From positions 1,488,001-1,552,000 of the forward strand of contig NZ_JANLCM010000001.1 of assembly GCF_024979235.1 (NCBI RefSeq): DNA of 64,000 nucleotides. Direction: 5' to 3'. This document shows positions 39,622-49,037 of the stretch, in pieces. Source of the stretch: Herbiconiux aconitum. GTDB lineage: Bacteria > Actinomycetota > Actinomycetes > Actinomycetales > Microbacteriaceae. Numbering within the stretch: position 1 is the first letter of the stretch; every line of letters begins with the position of its first letter. Under the pieces are notes generated by a model that was given only the letters and a program-made list of their open reading frames with translations, ran no database searches and was not told the DNA's origin. Position numbers and translations under genes: made by a program.

Positions 39622-41338
39622 TCACTTCGACTCCGCGGAGGTCACGCTTCCGCGGCTCGGCTTCACGGGCTGGCTGCGCTGGTTCTGGCGGCAGCTCACC
39701 AGCATGCGCACCGCCCTGTTCCTGTTGTTGCTGCTCGCGCTCGCGGCCGTGCCGGGGTCGCTCGTGCCGCAGCGGGCCGCCGACCCGAACGGGGTCACGC
39801 AGTACTTCGTCGACAACCCCGATCTCGCGCCGTTCCTCGACAAGCTGCAGGCCTTCAACGTCTACACCTCGGTGTGGTTCTCGTCGATCTACCTGCTGCT
39901 GTTCATCTCGCTGATCGGATGCGTGATCCCGCGCACCAAGCACCACTTCGACGCCCTGCGCGCCCAGCCCCCGCGCACGCCCGCGCGGTTGTCGCGGCTG
40001 GCGGGGTTCACGACGCGGGACATCGACGGTGTCGCAGGTGGCGCATCCGTCACCCCCGCCTCCGTCATCGAGTCGGCCCGGGCGTTGCTGAAGCGGCAGC
40101 GCTACCGCACCGTCGTGTTCACGGGCGTCGACGCACGCACGGGCCGCGAGACCGTGTCGGTCTCGGCCGAGCGCGGCTATCTGCGCGAGACCGGCAACCT
40201 GGTGTTTCACTCGGCGCTGGTCGGCATCCTCATCACCGTCGGCATCGGCGGCGGGTTCGGCTACAACGGCCAGCGCGTCGTGGTGGAGGGGCAGACCTTC
40301 GTGAACACGTTGCTGGCCTATGACTCCTTCAACCCGGGGCGCTTCTTCAGCGACAGTCAGCTCTCGCCCTACGCCATCACGCTCGACTCCTTCTCGGCGA
40401 GCTACGAGACGCAGTCGCTCAAGGCCTTCGGCCAGCCGCTCGACTACAACGCGGCCGTGACGACGACGGATGCCTCGGGTGACACCTCGGACAACGACAT
40501 CAAGGTCAACAGCCCGCTGAAGATCGGCGGCACCGACGTCTACCTGCTCGGCAACGGCTACGCGCCCACGATCACGATCCGCAACCCCGCGGGCGACGTC
40601 GTGTTCACCGACTCGGTGCCCTTCCTGCCGCAGGATTCTGCGCTCACCTCGCTCGGGGTCGTGAAGGTTCCCGACGGCTTGCCCGAACAGGTGGGGCTGA
40701 TCGGCTTCTTCTACCCGACTCAGGCGCAGGCGGACTCCGGGGTGTACTACTCCTCGTTCCCCGATCTGCAGTATCCGGTGCTGACGCTGAACGTGTACGA
40801 CGGCGACCTAGGGCTCGACGGCGGGGTGCCGGCATCCGTTTACACGCTCGACACGGATGCGATGACGCAGCTGACCGGTGGTGACACCGGGGTCGACTCG
40901 ATCGAGTTGAAGCCGGGCGAGACGATGGATCTGCCGAACGGACTCGGCACCGTGACGCTCGACGGCGTGAAGCGGTTCGCCTCGTTCGAGGTGCACCACG
41001 ATCCGACCCAGGGGTGGGTGCTGCTGTTCGCCGTGCTCGTGCTCGGCGGGCTGCTGACGTCGCTGTTCATCCCGCGCCGGCGCGTGTGGGTGAAGGCGGC
41101 GTCGAAGGCCGACGGCGCGGTGCACGTCGAGTACGCGGGGCTGGCGCGGGGCGACGATCCGCGGCTCGTGGAGGCCGTGGCGGCGCTGGCGGCCCGGCAT
41201 GCTTCCGGATTCCCCGCGGCGTCGTCTGCTGACTCCTCCGCCGGTTCCTCTGTCGACCCCTCCTCCACATCCGCGGGTTCCGAGGATTCGTCCTCAGCTG
41301 CGGTTCCTCCCTCTTCCCCGACCGATCCGAAGGCTTAG
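39605..41338 (+). CDS. resB: Cytochrome c biogenesis protein ResB/Ccs1
   Basis: A 577-residue component of the system II cytochrome c synthase. Three N-proximal helices are visible (TALFLLLLLALAAVPGSLVP, WFSSIYLLLFISLIGCVIP, LVFHSALVGILITVGIGGG), then a large extracytoplasmic domain and a last helix near residue 480. It partners CcsB/ResC to attach haem. The start is TTG at 39605, inside the end of ccdA; no other start codon keeps the conserved N-terminus. A Ser-rich tail (SSADSSAGSSVDPSSTSAGS) closes the protein. Confidence 0.9.
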   Translation: MSRPSDHFDSAEVTLPRLGFTGWLRWFWRQLTSMRTALFLLLLLALAAVPGSLVPQRAADPNGVTQYFVDNPDLAPFLDKLQAFNVYTSVWFSSIYLLLFISLIGCVIPRTKHHFDALRAQPPRTPARLSRLAGFTTRDIDGVAGGASVTPASVIESARALLKRQRYRTVVFTGVDARTGRETVSVSAERGYLRETGNLVFHSALVGILITVGIGGGFGYNGQRVVVEGQTFVNTLLAYDSFNPGRFFSDSQLSPYAITLDSFSASYETQSLKAFGQPLDYNAAVTTTDASGDTSDNDIKVNSPLKIGGTDVYLLGNGYAPTITIRNPAGDVVFTDSVPFLPQDSALTSLGVVKVPDGLPEQVGLIGFFYPTQAQADSGVYYSSFPDLQYPVLTLNVYDGDLGLDGGVPASVYTLDTDAMTQLTGGDTGVDSIELKPGETMDLPNGLGTVTLDGVKRFASFEVHHDPTQGWVLLFAVLVLGGLLTSLFIPRRRVWVKAASKADGAVHVEYAGLARGDDPRLVEAVAALAARHASGFPAASSADSSAGSSVDPSSTSAGSEDSSSAAVPPSSPTDPKA

Positions 41339-41341
41339 GCT
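41336..41341 (+). promoter_or_regulatory. -10 hexamer TAGGCT overlapping the resB stop, for ccsB
   Basis: TAGGCT starts with the resB stop codon and ends 6 nt before the GTG at 41348, so ccsB probably has its own leaderless transcript besides the operon message. Confidence 0.45.
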
Positions 41342-41347
41342 CTAGCT

Positions 41348-42364
41348 GTGACGACGCAAACCCTCGACGAGATCTCCGTCATCCTCATCTACTCGGCCAT
41401 GGCCGTGTATGCGCTGGCCTTCGTGGCCTTCGCGCTCGACCTGGCCCGGCGGTCGTCGACCGTGCGCAAGGCGACCGAGGGCGCAGAGGCGAAGGTTCCG
41501 GCTGCGGTGGGGGTTGCGGGTTCCTCTGCAGCACCGGGTTCCGGTGGAGTCGGTTCCGCTGAGTCGGGCCTCGTGTCGCTCGCCGGAGTCGACGGTGCGG
41601 GCAAACGATCGGTGGCTCTGCGACTCGGGGTGTCGTTCACGATCCTGGCGTGGGTCATCCAGCTCGCCGGCGTGATTCTCCGTGGCATCGCGGCAGCGCG
41701 GGTGCCGTGGGCGAACATGTACGAGTTCTCGATCACCGGAACCCTGTTGATCGTGGCGGTGTTCTTGGTGCTTCTGATCCGTGAAGACCTGCGCTTCCTC
41801 GGCACCTTCGTGACCGGTCTGGTGCTGGTGCTGCTCGGCATCTCCACGGTCAACTACTACGTGAGCGTCTCGCCGCTGCCGCCGGCATTGCAGTCGGCCT
41901 GGCTCGTCATCCACGTGCTGGTGGCCATCCTGGGCACGGCGTTCTTCTCGCTCGGCGGTGCGCTGTCGGTCATCCAGCTTCTCCAGACCAAGGGCGACTC
42001 GGTGTCGAGGATCGCGTCGGCGCTGCGGTTGCGGTTCCTGAAGACGCTGCCCGACTCCGAGACGCTGGAGCGCCTCGCCTACCGGGTGAACATCGTCGGC
42101 TTCGTGCTCTGGACCTTCACGCTCATCGCCGGCGCCATCTGGGCCGAACGGGCCTGGGGTCGCTACTGGGGTTGGGACACGAAGGAAGTCTGGACCTTCA
42201 TCATCTGGGTCATCTACGCCGGTTACATCCACGCGCGGGCGACCCGCGGATGGCGCGGCTCACGCTCGGCGTGGCTCGCGATCGTGGGTTTCGCGGCGGT
42301 GCTGTTCAACTTCGGTGTCGTGAACGTCTTCTTCAAGGGGCTGCACGTCTACTCGGGCCTCTAG
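41348..42364 (+). CDS. ccsB: Cytochrome c biogenesis protein CcsB/ResC
   Basis: A 338-residue membrane haem-handling protein with about eight helices. The tryptophan-rich WWD-type motif is WGRYWGWDTKEVWTFI near residue 275, flanked by histidine positions (WLVIHVLVAILG, YIHARATRGWRG). Together with ResB it transports haem and ligates it to apocytochrome c. A 45-residue Gly/Ala/Ser linker follows the first helix. Last gene of the maturation cluster. Confidence 0.92.
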   Translation: MTTQTLDEISVILIYSAMAVYALAFVAFALDLARRSSTVRKATEGAEAKVPAAVGVAGSSAAPGSGGVGSAESGLVSLAGVDGAGKRSVALRLGVSFTILAWVIQLAGVILRGIAAARVPWANMYEFSITGTLLIVAVFLVLLIREDLRFLGTFVTGLVLVLLGISTVNYYVSVSPLPPALQSAWLVIHVLVAILGTAFFSLGGALSVIQLLQTKGDSVSRIASALRLRFLKTLPDSETLERLAYRVNIVGFVLWTFTLIAGAIWAERAWGRYWGWDTKEVWTFIIWVIYAGYIHARATRGWRGSRSAWLAIVGFAAVLFNFGVVNVFFKGLHVYSGL

Positions 42365-42390
42365 GCCGTCGCCGGATCAGACGACAGGCG

Positions 42391-43431
42391 TCAGAGAAGC
42401 GACGTGGGTTCTGGGTCGACGAGGTCGGATGCCGCAGCGGCGGCCAGGAGGGCGTGGCACCGGGCGAGGCGGGCGCGCCACCAGTCGGTGCGCTCTGCGG
42501 AAGCCTGGTAGCGCGCCAGGAGGTCGGAGTCGACCTCGGGGCGGCGCACCGGGATGCGACCGCCGCGCGGCACGAGGCTCTGTGCCGGTGCCACGACGTC
42601 GCCCTCGAAGAGGTCGACCGTCGCGAGGCCGCAGTCGTAGTCGAGCGACGGCAGGGCAGCGGCCAGCTGAGCACCCATCGCGATGCCCACCGAGCTCTCG
42701 AGTGCCGATGACACCACGGCCGGAAGTCCAGCTTCCCGCACGATCGCGAGGGCGCGACTCACTCCGCCGAGCGGTTGCGCCTTGACGATGAGGATGTCGG
42801 CGGCGCCGGCCCGCGCCACCGCGAGCGGGTCACTCGCCTTGCGCACGCTCTCGTCGGCCGCGATGGGGATGCCCATGTAGGCCACCCGTGACCGGATCTC
42901 GGCGAGCTCCTCGATACTCGCGCAGGGCTGCTCCACGTATTCGAGGTCGAACTCGCAGAGCCGGTGGATGGCGTGCTCCGCCTCGTCGACGTTCCACGCG
43001 GCGTTCGCGTCGATCCGGATGCGCCCCTCGGCACCCAGCACCGCGCGAGCCGCGCGCACACGGGCCACATCGTCGTCGAGCGTCTGTCCGCGTTCGGCCA
43101 CCTTCACCTTCACGGTGCGGCAGCCGTCGTAGTGCGCCAGCACCCGTTCGACCTCGTCGGCCGGCACCGCCGGAAGGGTCGCGTTGACCATGATCTCGGT
43201 GCGCCCCGCCGGGGAGGGGGCCGATGGTGCCCAGCCGAAGTCGATGGCGCCGCGCAGCCACGCGGCGGCCTCCGCATCCTCGTATTCGGGGAAGGGCGAG
43301 AACTCCGTCCAGCCCTCCGGCCCTTCGAACACCGCGATCTCGCGCACTGTCTGCCCGCGGAACCGGGTGTGCAGCGGTATCGCGACCACCCGCACGCGAT
43401 CGAGGATCTCATCGAGCCCGGGCAGCGTCAC
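42391..43431 (-). CDS. menC: o-Succinylbenzoate synthase
   Basis: A 346-residue enolase-superfamily enzyme that dehydrates SHCHC to o-succinylbenzoate in menaquinone synthesis. Visible catalytic parts are the KVKVAERG lysine motif, metal ligands RIDANAAWN, VEQPC and ADESV, and the second lysine in IVKAQPLGG. The start is uncertain: I take GTG 43431 (VTLPGLDEILDRVRVV), since GTGs at 43449 and 43482 add residues not seen in the family. It is transcribed away from menB. Confidence 0.9.
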   Translation of the reverse strand: MTLPGLDEILDRVRVVAIPLHTRFRGQTVREIAVFEGPEGWTEFSPFPEYEDAEAAAWLRGAIDFGWAPSAPSPAGRTEIMVNATLPAVPADEVERVLAHYDGCRTVKVKVAERGQTLDDDVARVRAARAVLGAEGRIRIDANAAWNVDEAEHAIHRLCEFDLEYVEQPCASIEELAEIRSRVAYMGIPIAADESVRKASDPLAVARAGAADILIVKAQPLGGVSRALAIVREAGLPAVVSSALESSVGIAMGAQLAAALPSLDYDCGLATVDLFEGDVVAPAQSLVPRGGRIPVRRPEVDSDLLARYQASAERTDWWRARLARCHALLAAAAASDLVDPEPTSLL

Positions 43432-43520
43432 GGCGTCGTCGACTATCACTCCACAAGTGTCGACCCGCGAGCACTTATCCACAATTCTCCCGTCGCCCGG
43501 GCCCGGATGCGCTCACCGCG

Positions 43521-43526
43521 TAACCT
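43521..43526 (+). promoter_or_regulatory. -10 hexamer TAACCT, leaderless menB
   Basis: TAACCT ends 6 nt before the ATG at 43533. Confidence 0.55.
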
Positions 43527-43532
43527 TGCAGC

Positions 43533-44450
43533 ATGACCGATCGCACCGCTGTCTCCGACATCTTCGACCCCGCCGAATGGGTCGTCGCGCCCGGCTCCGA
43601 GAGCTTCACCGACATCACGTACCACCTCGACAAGGAGGGGCGGGTGGCGCGAATCGCGTTCGACCGACCCGAGGTGCGCAACGCCTTCCGACCGAAGACG
43701 GTCGACGAGCTGTACGCGGCGCTCGACGACGCGCGCCAGAACCCGCGCGTGGGCGTGGTGCTCGTCACGGGCAACGGTCCGAGCCCGAAAGACGGCGGCT
43801 GGGCATTCTGCAGCGGGGGCGATCAACGCATCCGGGGCCGCGACGGCTACCAGTACTCGCGCGAAGAGACGGCGAAGGGAATCGACACGGCGCGCGCTGG
43901 CCGGCTCCACATCCTCGAGGTGCAGCGGCTCATCCGGTTCATGCCGAAGGTGGTCATCGCGGTGGTTCCGGGCTGGGCGGCCGGTGGAGGGCATTCGCTG
44001 CACGTGGTGTGCGACCTCACCCTGGCGAGCGAGGAGCACGGCCGGTTCAAGCAGACCGACGCCGATGTCGGGTCGTTCGACGGCGGCTACGGCAGCGCCT
44101 ACCTCGCCCGTCAGGTGGGTCAGAAGGTGGCGCGCGAGATCTTCTTCCTGGCTGAGGAGTACAGCGCGCAGCGGGCCTACGAGATGGGCGCGGTCAACGC
44201 GGTCGTGCCGCATGCCGAGCTCGAGAGGGAGGCGCTGCGGTGGGCCCGCGTCATCCTCGGCAAGTCGCCCACGGCCATCCGGATGCTGAAATATGCCTTC
44301 AATGCGGTCGACGACGGGCTCGTGGGCCAGCAGGTCTTCGCCGGGGAGGCCACTCGGCTCGCCTACGCGAGCGACGAGGCGGTCGAGGGGCGCGACTCCT
44401 TCCTCGAGAAGCGGGAGCCCGACTGGTCGGCGTTCCCCTATCAGTACTGA
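43533..44450 (+). CDS. menB: 1,4-Dihydroxy-2-naphthoyl-CoA synthase
   Basis: A 305-residue crotonase-fold enzyme that closes the naphthoquinone ring from o-succinylbenzoyl-CoA. Conserved pieces are CSGGDQRIRG (oxyanion hole and substrate), VVPGWAAGGGHSLHVVCDLTLAS and DVGSFDGGYGSAYLARQVG with the catalytic Asp region, ending FLEKREPDWSAFPYQY. The N-terminal 30-residue extension is typical of actinobacterial MenB. It has its own promoter, and menE follows 112 bp later. Confidence 0.95.
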   Translation: MTDRTAVSDIFDPAEWVVAPGSESFTDITYHLDKEGRVARIAFDRPEVRNAFRPKTVDELYAALDDARQNPRVGVVLVTGNGPSPKDGGWAFCSGGDQRIRGRDGYQYSREETAKGIDTARAGRLHILEVQRLIRFMPKVVIAVVPGWAAGGGHSLHVVCDLTLASEEHGRFKQTDADVGSFDGGYGSAYLARQVGQKVAREIFFLAEEYSAQRAYEMGAVNAVVPHAELEREALRWARVILGKSPTAIRMLKYAFNAVDDGLVGQQVFAGEATRLAYASDEAVEGRDSFLEKREPDWSAFPYQY

Positions 44451-44550
44451 TGGCTGGTTCAGCTTCCTTTTCGGTGCCGCGGCGCCGATCTCCGTCCAAC
44501 TCGCGCAGGGACCGCCGTGGCGGAGTGGGGCCGTGGAATCGGCGCACGTC

Positions 44551-44556
44551 TAGGGT
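44551..44556 (+). promoter_or_regulatory. -10 hexamer TAGGGT, leaderless menE
   Basis: TAGGGT ends 6 nt before the ATG at 44563. Confidence 0.55.
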
Positions 44557-44562
44557 GATGCC

Positions 44563-45756
44563 ATGACTCGTTCCCTCGAGGTTCTCGACGGAGCCGACGC
44601 CGGCGGCGTCAGCTCGGCCCTCCGCGTCGCGCTGTCGAACGACGGGCCCGCCATCCTTCCCCGGGAGGGGGGAACGGGCCATGGTCGGCACGCCGCGCCC
44701 GCGCTCGGCGACCCCGAGGTCGCCCGCGACGCTCCCGTTCCCACCGAGGTGCCGCGTGCGGTAGCCCTGGTCATCGAGACCTCCGGATCGTCGGGCGTGC
44801 CCAAGCGGGTCGCCCTGAGCACCGACGCCCTGCTCGCGTCCGCCGCGGCTGTCGAGGTGGCACTGGGCGGTCAGGGGCAGTGGCTGCTCGCGCTGCCCAC
44901 CCACTACATCGCAGGAGTGCAGGTTCTCGTGCGCTCCATCGTCGCCGGAACCACTCCCGTGGTGCAGCCCGCCGGCCACTTCTCCGCCTCAGCCTTCGCC
45001 GACCTGGCCGACGAGCTGGATGCCCCGCTGCGCTTCACCTCTCTCGTGCCCGCCCAGCTCGCACGCCTGGTGACGGCCGCCGAAGCCGACCCGCGCATCC
45101 GTCGGTCCGTGGCCCGCTTCGACAGCATCCTCATCGGGGGGCAAGCCGTTCCCGCGGCCCTCTACGAACGCGCGAAAGAGGCCGGCTTCCAAGTGGTGCG
45201 CACCTACGGTTCGAGCGAGACGGCGGGCGGATGCGTCTACGACGGCCGGGCCATCGGCCAGACCGTCGCGCGCGAGAGCGGGGGCGAGATCGAACTCTCC
45301 GGCCCCACCCTCGCCGAAGGCTACCTCGGCGACGAGGAGCTCACCGCCCGCAAGTTCCGGGTCGACGACGGTGTGCGGTGGTATCGCACCGCCGACAGCG
45401 GAACCGTGATCGACGGCGTGGTGCGCGTCACCGGCCGGCTCGACAACGTCATCATCTCCGGAGGAGTCAAGGTCTCGCTCGACCGGGTCGAGCGAGTGGT
45501 GCAGGGGGTGCCAGGCCTCGAGCAGGCTGTCGTCGTTCCGCAGCGCAGCGCCGAATGGGGCCAGGTGAGCGTTGTCGTCACCGAGGGAGTGGTGTCGGAT
45601 GCCTCGCTCGAACAGGTGCGGGCGGCGGTGATCGACTCGGCCGGCCGGGCTGCAGCGCCGGTCGAGATCCATCAGGTGGAGCTCCTTCCGAGACTCTCCT
45701 CCGGCAAGCCGGACCGCCTCGCGATCGCCAGGTCGCTCCAAGGCCGCGCTGACTAG
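44563..45756 (+). CDS. menE: o-Succinylbenzoate--CoA ligase
   Basis: A 397-residue AMP-forming acyl-CoA synthetase, short as in actinobacterial MenE. The P-loop is ETSGSSGVPKRVALS near residue 70, the adenylate motif is VVRTYGSSETAGGCVYDG near residue 212, and the hinge is TADSGTVIDGVVRVTGRLDN followed by IISGGVKVSLDRVE. The C-terminal catalytic lysine is in LSSGKPDRLAI. It activates o-succinylbenzoate for MenB. Its stop codon overlaps the menA -10 element. Confidence 0.92.
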   Translation: MTRSLEVLDGADAGGVSSALRVALSNDGPAILPREGGTGHGRHAAPALGDPEVARDAPVPTEVPRAVALVIETSGSSGVPKRVALSTDALLASAAAVEVALGGQGQWLLALPTHYIAGVQVLVRSIVAGTTPVVQPAGHFSASAFADLADELDAPLRFTSLVPAQLARLVTAAEADPRIRRSVARFDSILIGGQAVPAALYERAKEAGFQVVRTYGSSETAGGCVYDGRAIGQTVARESGGEIELSGPTLAEGYLGDEELTARKFRVDDGVRWYRTADSGTVIDGVVRVTGRLDNVIISGGVKVSLDRVERVVQGVPGLEQAVVVPQRSAEWGQVSVVVTEGVVSDASLEQVRAAVIDSAGRAAAPVEIHQVELLPRLSSGKPDRLAIARSLQGRAD

Positions 45757-45759
45757 AAT
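45754..45759 (+). promoter_or_regulatory. -10 hexamer TAGAAT overlapping the menE stop, for menA
   Basis: TAGAAT shares its first three bases with the menE stop and ends 8 nt before the ATG at 45768. Confidence 0.5.
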
Positions 45760-45767
45760 CAGCCCCG

Positions 45768-46733
45768 ATGTCGAAAACGAAGAAGCGCCCTTCGGGCCAC
45801 CCTGCCCGGGTCAATGCTGCCTCTCGAGGCGCCGCGACCCCCGCCAAGCCCGCTGGCCCGAAGTCGGCCGCCGGCGCCTGGATCGCGGGTGCGCGCCTGC
45901 GCACCCTCCCGCTCGCCATCGCTCCGGTCGCGCTCGGCACCGGAGCCGCGATGGTCGACACCGTCGACATCTCGAAGCTCCTCGTGGCGCTCTGTCTGCT
46001 CGTGGCCGTCTTCTTGCAGATCGGCGTCAACTACGCCAACGACTACTCCGACGGAGTGCGGGGAACGGATGATTTCCGGGTCGGTCCGCCGCGACTGACG
46101 GGGTCGGGGCTCGTGCCCGCCAAACGCGTGCTCGCCGCCGCGATCGTGTTCTTCGGTCTGGCCGCGATCGCCGGCGTCGTCATCACGGTCATCACCGGGC
46201 AGTACTGGTTGCTCGCCGTGGGCGCAGCCGCGATCGCCGCGGGCTGGTTCTACACCGGCGGCAAGCATCCCTACGGCTACTACGGCCTGGGCGAGGTCTT
46301 CGTCTTCGTGTTCTTCGGCCTCGTCGCCACCGCCGGAACCACGTTCATCCTGGCCGGCGACGTGAACGACGAGAGCTGGCTGGCCGGCATCGCCGCCGGC
46401 GCGATCGCCTGCGCCGTGCTGATGGCCAACAACATCCGCGACATCGAGCAAGACAAACTCGTGAAGAAGCGCACGCTCGCCGTTCTCATCGGCCGCACCG
46501 CGTCGCGCGTGGTCTACGTGGTGTGGATCGCGATCGCCTACGCGATCCTCTGGTTCTTCACCCTGCTCTATCCCAAAGCGCCGCTCGTCTTCTTCACGCT
46601 GCTGCTCACCGGGCCCGCGATCATCATCATGCTGACGGCGAAGAAGCCGCGCGAATTCGTGACCGTGCTGCAGCTCACGAGCCTGTTCGGCCTGCTCTAC
46701 GGCATCGGTCTCGGTCTGGCCTTCGGCTACTGA
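45768..46733 (+). CDS. menA: 1,4-Dihydroxy-2-naphthoate polyprenyltransferase
   Basis: A 321-residue UbiA-family membrane prenyltransferase with about eight helices. The first Asp-rich motif is NYANDYSDGVRGTDD (NDxxDxxxD) near residue 88 and the second is NNIRDIEQDKLVKKRTLAV near residue 220. It adds the isoprenoid tail to DHNA at the inner membrane face. A basic, Ala/Pro-rich 35-residue N-terminus precedes the core. It converges with lpd. Confidence 0.95.
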   Translation: MSKTKKRPSGHPARVNAASRGAATPAKPAGPKSAAGAWIAGARLRTLPLAIAPVALGTGAAMVDTVDISKLLVALCLLVAVFLQIGVNYANDYSDGVRGTDDFRVGPPRLTGSGLVPAKRVLAAAIVFFGLAAIAGVVITVITGQYWLLAVGAAAIAAGWFYTGGKHPYGYYGLGEVFVFVFFGLVATAGTTFILAGDVNDESWLAGIAAGAIACAVLMANNIRDIEQDKLVKKRTLAVLIGRTASRVVYVVWIAIAYAILWFFTLLYPKAPLVFFTLLLTGPAIIIMLTAKKPREFVTVLQLTSLFGLLYGIGLGLAFGY

Positions 46734-46780
46734 CCCTCCTCGAGTTGCGAGAAGGTCGGTGAGGCCTAGAGCGGCGCCGA

Positions 46781-48181
46781 TCAGAAGTTGATCATGTGGC
46801 CCGTAAGGCCGTGGAAGCCCTCCTGCAAGGCCTCCGAGAGCGTCGGATGCGTGTGCACGTTGCGCGCGAGCTCGGTGGCCGTGAGGTCCCACTTCTGCGC
46901 CAGTGTCAGCTCGGGCAGGAGCTCGGAGACATCCGGTCCGATCAGGTGGGCTCCGAGCAGCTCGCCGTACTGCGCGTCGGCCACGATCTTCACGAAGCCC
47001 ACCGGCTCGCCGAGCCCGTGCGCCTTGCCGTTGGCCTGGAACGGGAACGACACCACCTTGATGTCGTGCCCCTCGTCGCGGGCCTGCTGTTCGGTGAGTC
47101 CGAACGAGGCGACCTGCGGCTGGCAGAACGTGGCGCGCGGCATCATCCGGTAGTCGCCGAGCGACTGCGTCTCCGCGCCCGCGATGGTCTCGGCCGCCAC
47201 CACGCCCTGAGCCTCGGCCACATGCGCGAGCTGTAGTTTCGCCGTGACATCGCCGATCGCGTAGACGTGAGGCACGTTGGTGCGCATGAAGTCGTCGATG
47301 GCGATTGCTCCGCGCTCGGTCAGCGCGACACCGGTGTTCTCGAGGCCGAAGCCGTCGACCCGGGGTGCGAATCCGATCGACATGAGCACCTTCGCGGCCT
47401 CGATCGAGCCGGTCGTGCCGTCTTTCGCGGTGTAGGTCACCGTGACCGACGACCCGTTGTCGACGACCGTCTCGACTTTCGTCGAGGTCAGGATGTCGAT
47501 GCCCAGCTTCTTGTACTGCTTCGCGATCTCCTTCGAGACATCCGCGTCTTCGTTGGGCAACGCGCGGTCGAGGAACTCGATGATCGTCACGTCGACGCCG
47601 TAGTTCTTCAGCACATAGGCGAACTCCATGCCGATGGCGCCGGCGCCGATTACCACGATCGACGCGGGAAGATCGCGCGTCATGATCTGCGTCTCGTAGG
47701 TCACGACGTTGTCGCTGAGCTGCACGCCGGGGAGCAGGCGCACGGTCGACCCGGTCGAGATGATGGCATCGTCGAAGGTGACCGTCTCGGTGTGACCGCC
47801 GGCCAAGGTCACGTCGATGGTGCCCGCATCCGTGAACACCCCGTGGCCGTCGTACTCGGTGATCTTGTTCTTCTTCATCAGGAAGTGCACGCCCTTGACG
47901 CGACCCTCCGCCACCTGCCGGCTGCGGTCGAAGGCAGCGCCGAAGTCGAAGCTCACGTCACCCGAGATGCCGAACTGCTCGGCCTGGTGGGTGAAGATGT
48001 GGGCGAGTTCGGCGTTGCGCAGCAGCGCCTTCGAGGGAATGCAGCCGACGTTCAAGCACACCCCGCCCCAGTACTGCCGCTCGATGACCGCCACGCTCTT
48101 GCCGAGCTGGGCGGCGCGGATCGCGGCCACGTAGCCGCCCGGCCCTGCTCCGAGTACGACGACGTCGAAGTGTGCGGACAT
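46781..48181 (-). CDS. lpd: Dihydrolipoyl dehydrogenase
   Basis: A 466-residue FAD disulfide oxidoreductase, the E3 component of 2-oxo acid dehydrogenase complexes. The FAD motif is [20 protein letters not shown], the redox disulfide [13 protein letters not shown], the NAD motif [16 protein letters not shown] and the C-terminal catalytic His-Glu [22 protein letters not shown] precedes the ATG at 48181; a longer ORF upstream is a shadow of the DUF4229 gene. No E1/E2 gene is nearby. Confidence 0.96.
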   Translation of the reverse strand: MSAHFDVVVLGAGPGGYVAAIRAAQLGKSVAVIERQYWGGVCLNVGCIPSKALLRNAELAHIFTHQAEQFGISGDVSFDFGAAFDRSRQVAEGRVKGVHFLMKKNKITEYDGHGVFTDAGTIDVTLAGGHTETVTFDDAIISTGSTVRLLPGVQLSDNVVTYETQIMTRDLPASIVVIGAGAIGMEFAYVLKNYGVDVTIIEFLDRALPNEDADVSKEIAKQYKKLGIDILTSTKVETVVDNGSSVTVTYTAKDGTTGSIEAAKVLMSIGFAPRVDGFGLENTGVALTERGAIAIDDFMRTNVPHVYAIGDVTAKLQLAHVAEAQGVVAAETIAGAETQSLGDYRMMPRATFCQPQVASFGLTEQQARDEGHDIKVVSFPFQANGKAHGLGEPVGFVKIVADAQYGELLGAHLIGPDVSELLPELTLAQKWDLTATELARNVHTHPTLSEALQEGFHGLTGHMINF

Positions 48182-48225
48182 GGTTTCTCCTTGCGGATCA
48201 GGGCGGAGGTGAGTACCGGTGTGGT

Positions 48226-48525
48226 CTAGGGGCGCGGATCGTCGGTGGCGTGGTCGACGGCGTCGTCTTCGACGCTCTCGTCCTCGCTCGCCGCCGACGG
48301 TCGACTCGCGGCCTGGTTGCGGTTGTTGCGCGCTTCGTAGAGCGTCTTGGATGCTTCCTCCCGCGGTTTGCGCAGGAAGATGATCGAGATGCAGAGTGAG
48401 ATCAGCGCTGCGATGACGGCAGCGAGCCATGGGGTGATCTGCAACACCAGGAGCAGGAGAAGGACGCCGGCGAACAGCCCCAATCGAATCAGGGTGTACA
48501 CGAGCCAAGTGCGTCCGGGTTTCAC
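48226..48525 (-). CDS. DUF4229 family membrane protein
   Basis: A 99-residue protein with two close helices ([20 protein letters not shown] and [19 protein letters not shown]) followed by the conserved LRKPREEAS and a long acidic, disordered tail. Matches DUF4229, common beside menaquinone genes in actinobacteria; function unknown. GTG start with a leaderless promoter. It may be cotranscribed with lpd 44 bp downstream. Confidence 0.8.
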   Translation of the reverse strand: MKPGRTWLVYTLIRLGLFAGVLLLLLVLQITPWLAAVIAALISLCISIIFLRKPREEASKTLYEARNNRNQAASRPSAASEDESVEDDAVDHATDDPRP

Positions 48526-48532
48526 ATCATCG

Positions 48533-48538
48533 AGTCTA
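48533..48538 (-). promoter_or_regulatory. -10 hexamer TAGACT, DUF4229 gene
   Basis: On the minus strand TAGACT ends 7 nt before the GTG at 48525. Confidence 0.5.
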
Positions 48539-48674
48539 CGGCGCGCATCCTGACCGCCCCCTCGAAGCACCGGAGAAGGCGGGCGGCGGAGGCCCGTCGA
48601 TGCCCGGATCCGTGCGTCACCTGGGGGTCAGGTTGCGGTTTGGAAACACGCGGCCCACTCCCGAATACCGGGGG

Positions 48675-48680
48675 TACAGT
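48675..48680 (+). promoter_or_regulatory. -10 hexamer TACAGT, PLDc_N gene and menD
   Basis: TACAGT ends 6 nt before the ATG at 48687. Confidence 0.5.
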
Positions 48681-48686
48681 TACTGC

Positions 48687-49037
48687 ATGGCTCGCGTACT
48701 CCTTGCCCTCGTCATCATCGTGGTGGCTTTCACTGTGTACGCGCTCGTCGACTGTCTGATGCTTCCGAAAGCGCGGGTGAAGGCTCTTCCGCGGGTGGCG
48801 TGGTTCTTCATCATCCTGCTCTTCACTCCCATCGGCGGCATCCTCTGGCTCCTGATCGGGCGCGGTCGCCGAGCGACCACTCCCTCGGTGCGCGCGATAG
48901 GGCCTGACGACGATCCCGACTTCCTGGGCACCATGCGGCCCATCCACGATCCCAATGAAGACGAGCGCATCCGCGAACTCGAGAAGCGCCTCGCCGAGAC
49001 CGACGACGAGCAGGACAAAGGCAAATCCGAGCGGTGA
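48687..49037 (+). CDS. PLDc_N-type small membrane protein
   Basis: A 116-residue protein with two helices (VLLALVIIVVAFTVYALVD and VAWFFIILLFTPIGGILWLL) joined by CLMLPKARVKALPR, the pattern of the phospholipase D N-terminal (PLDc_N) domain found alone in many actinobacteria. The C-terminal half is charged and helical (DERIRELEKRLAETDDEQD). It overlaps menD by GTGA, so the two are coupled. Function unknown. Confidence 0.82.
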   Translation: MARVLLALVIIVVAFTVYALVDCLMLPKARVKALPRVAWFFIILLFTPIGGILWLLIGRGRRATTPSVRAIGPDDDPDFLGTMRPIHDPNEDERIRELEKRLAETDDEQDKGKSER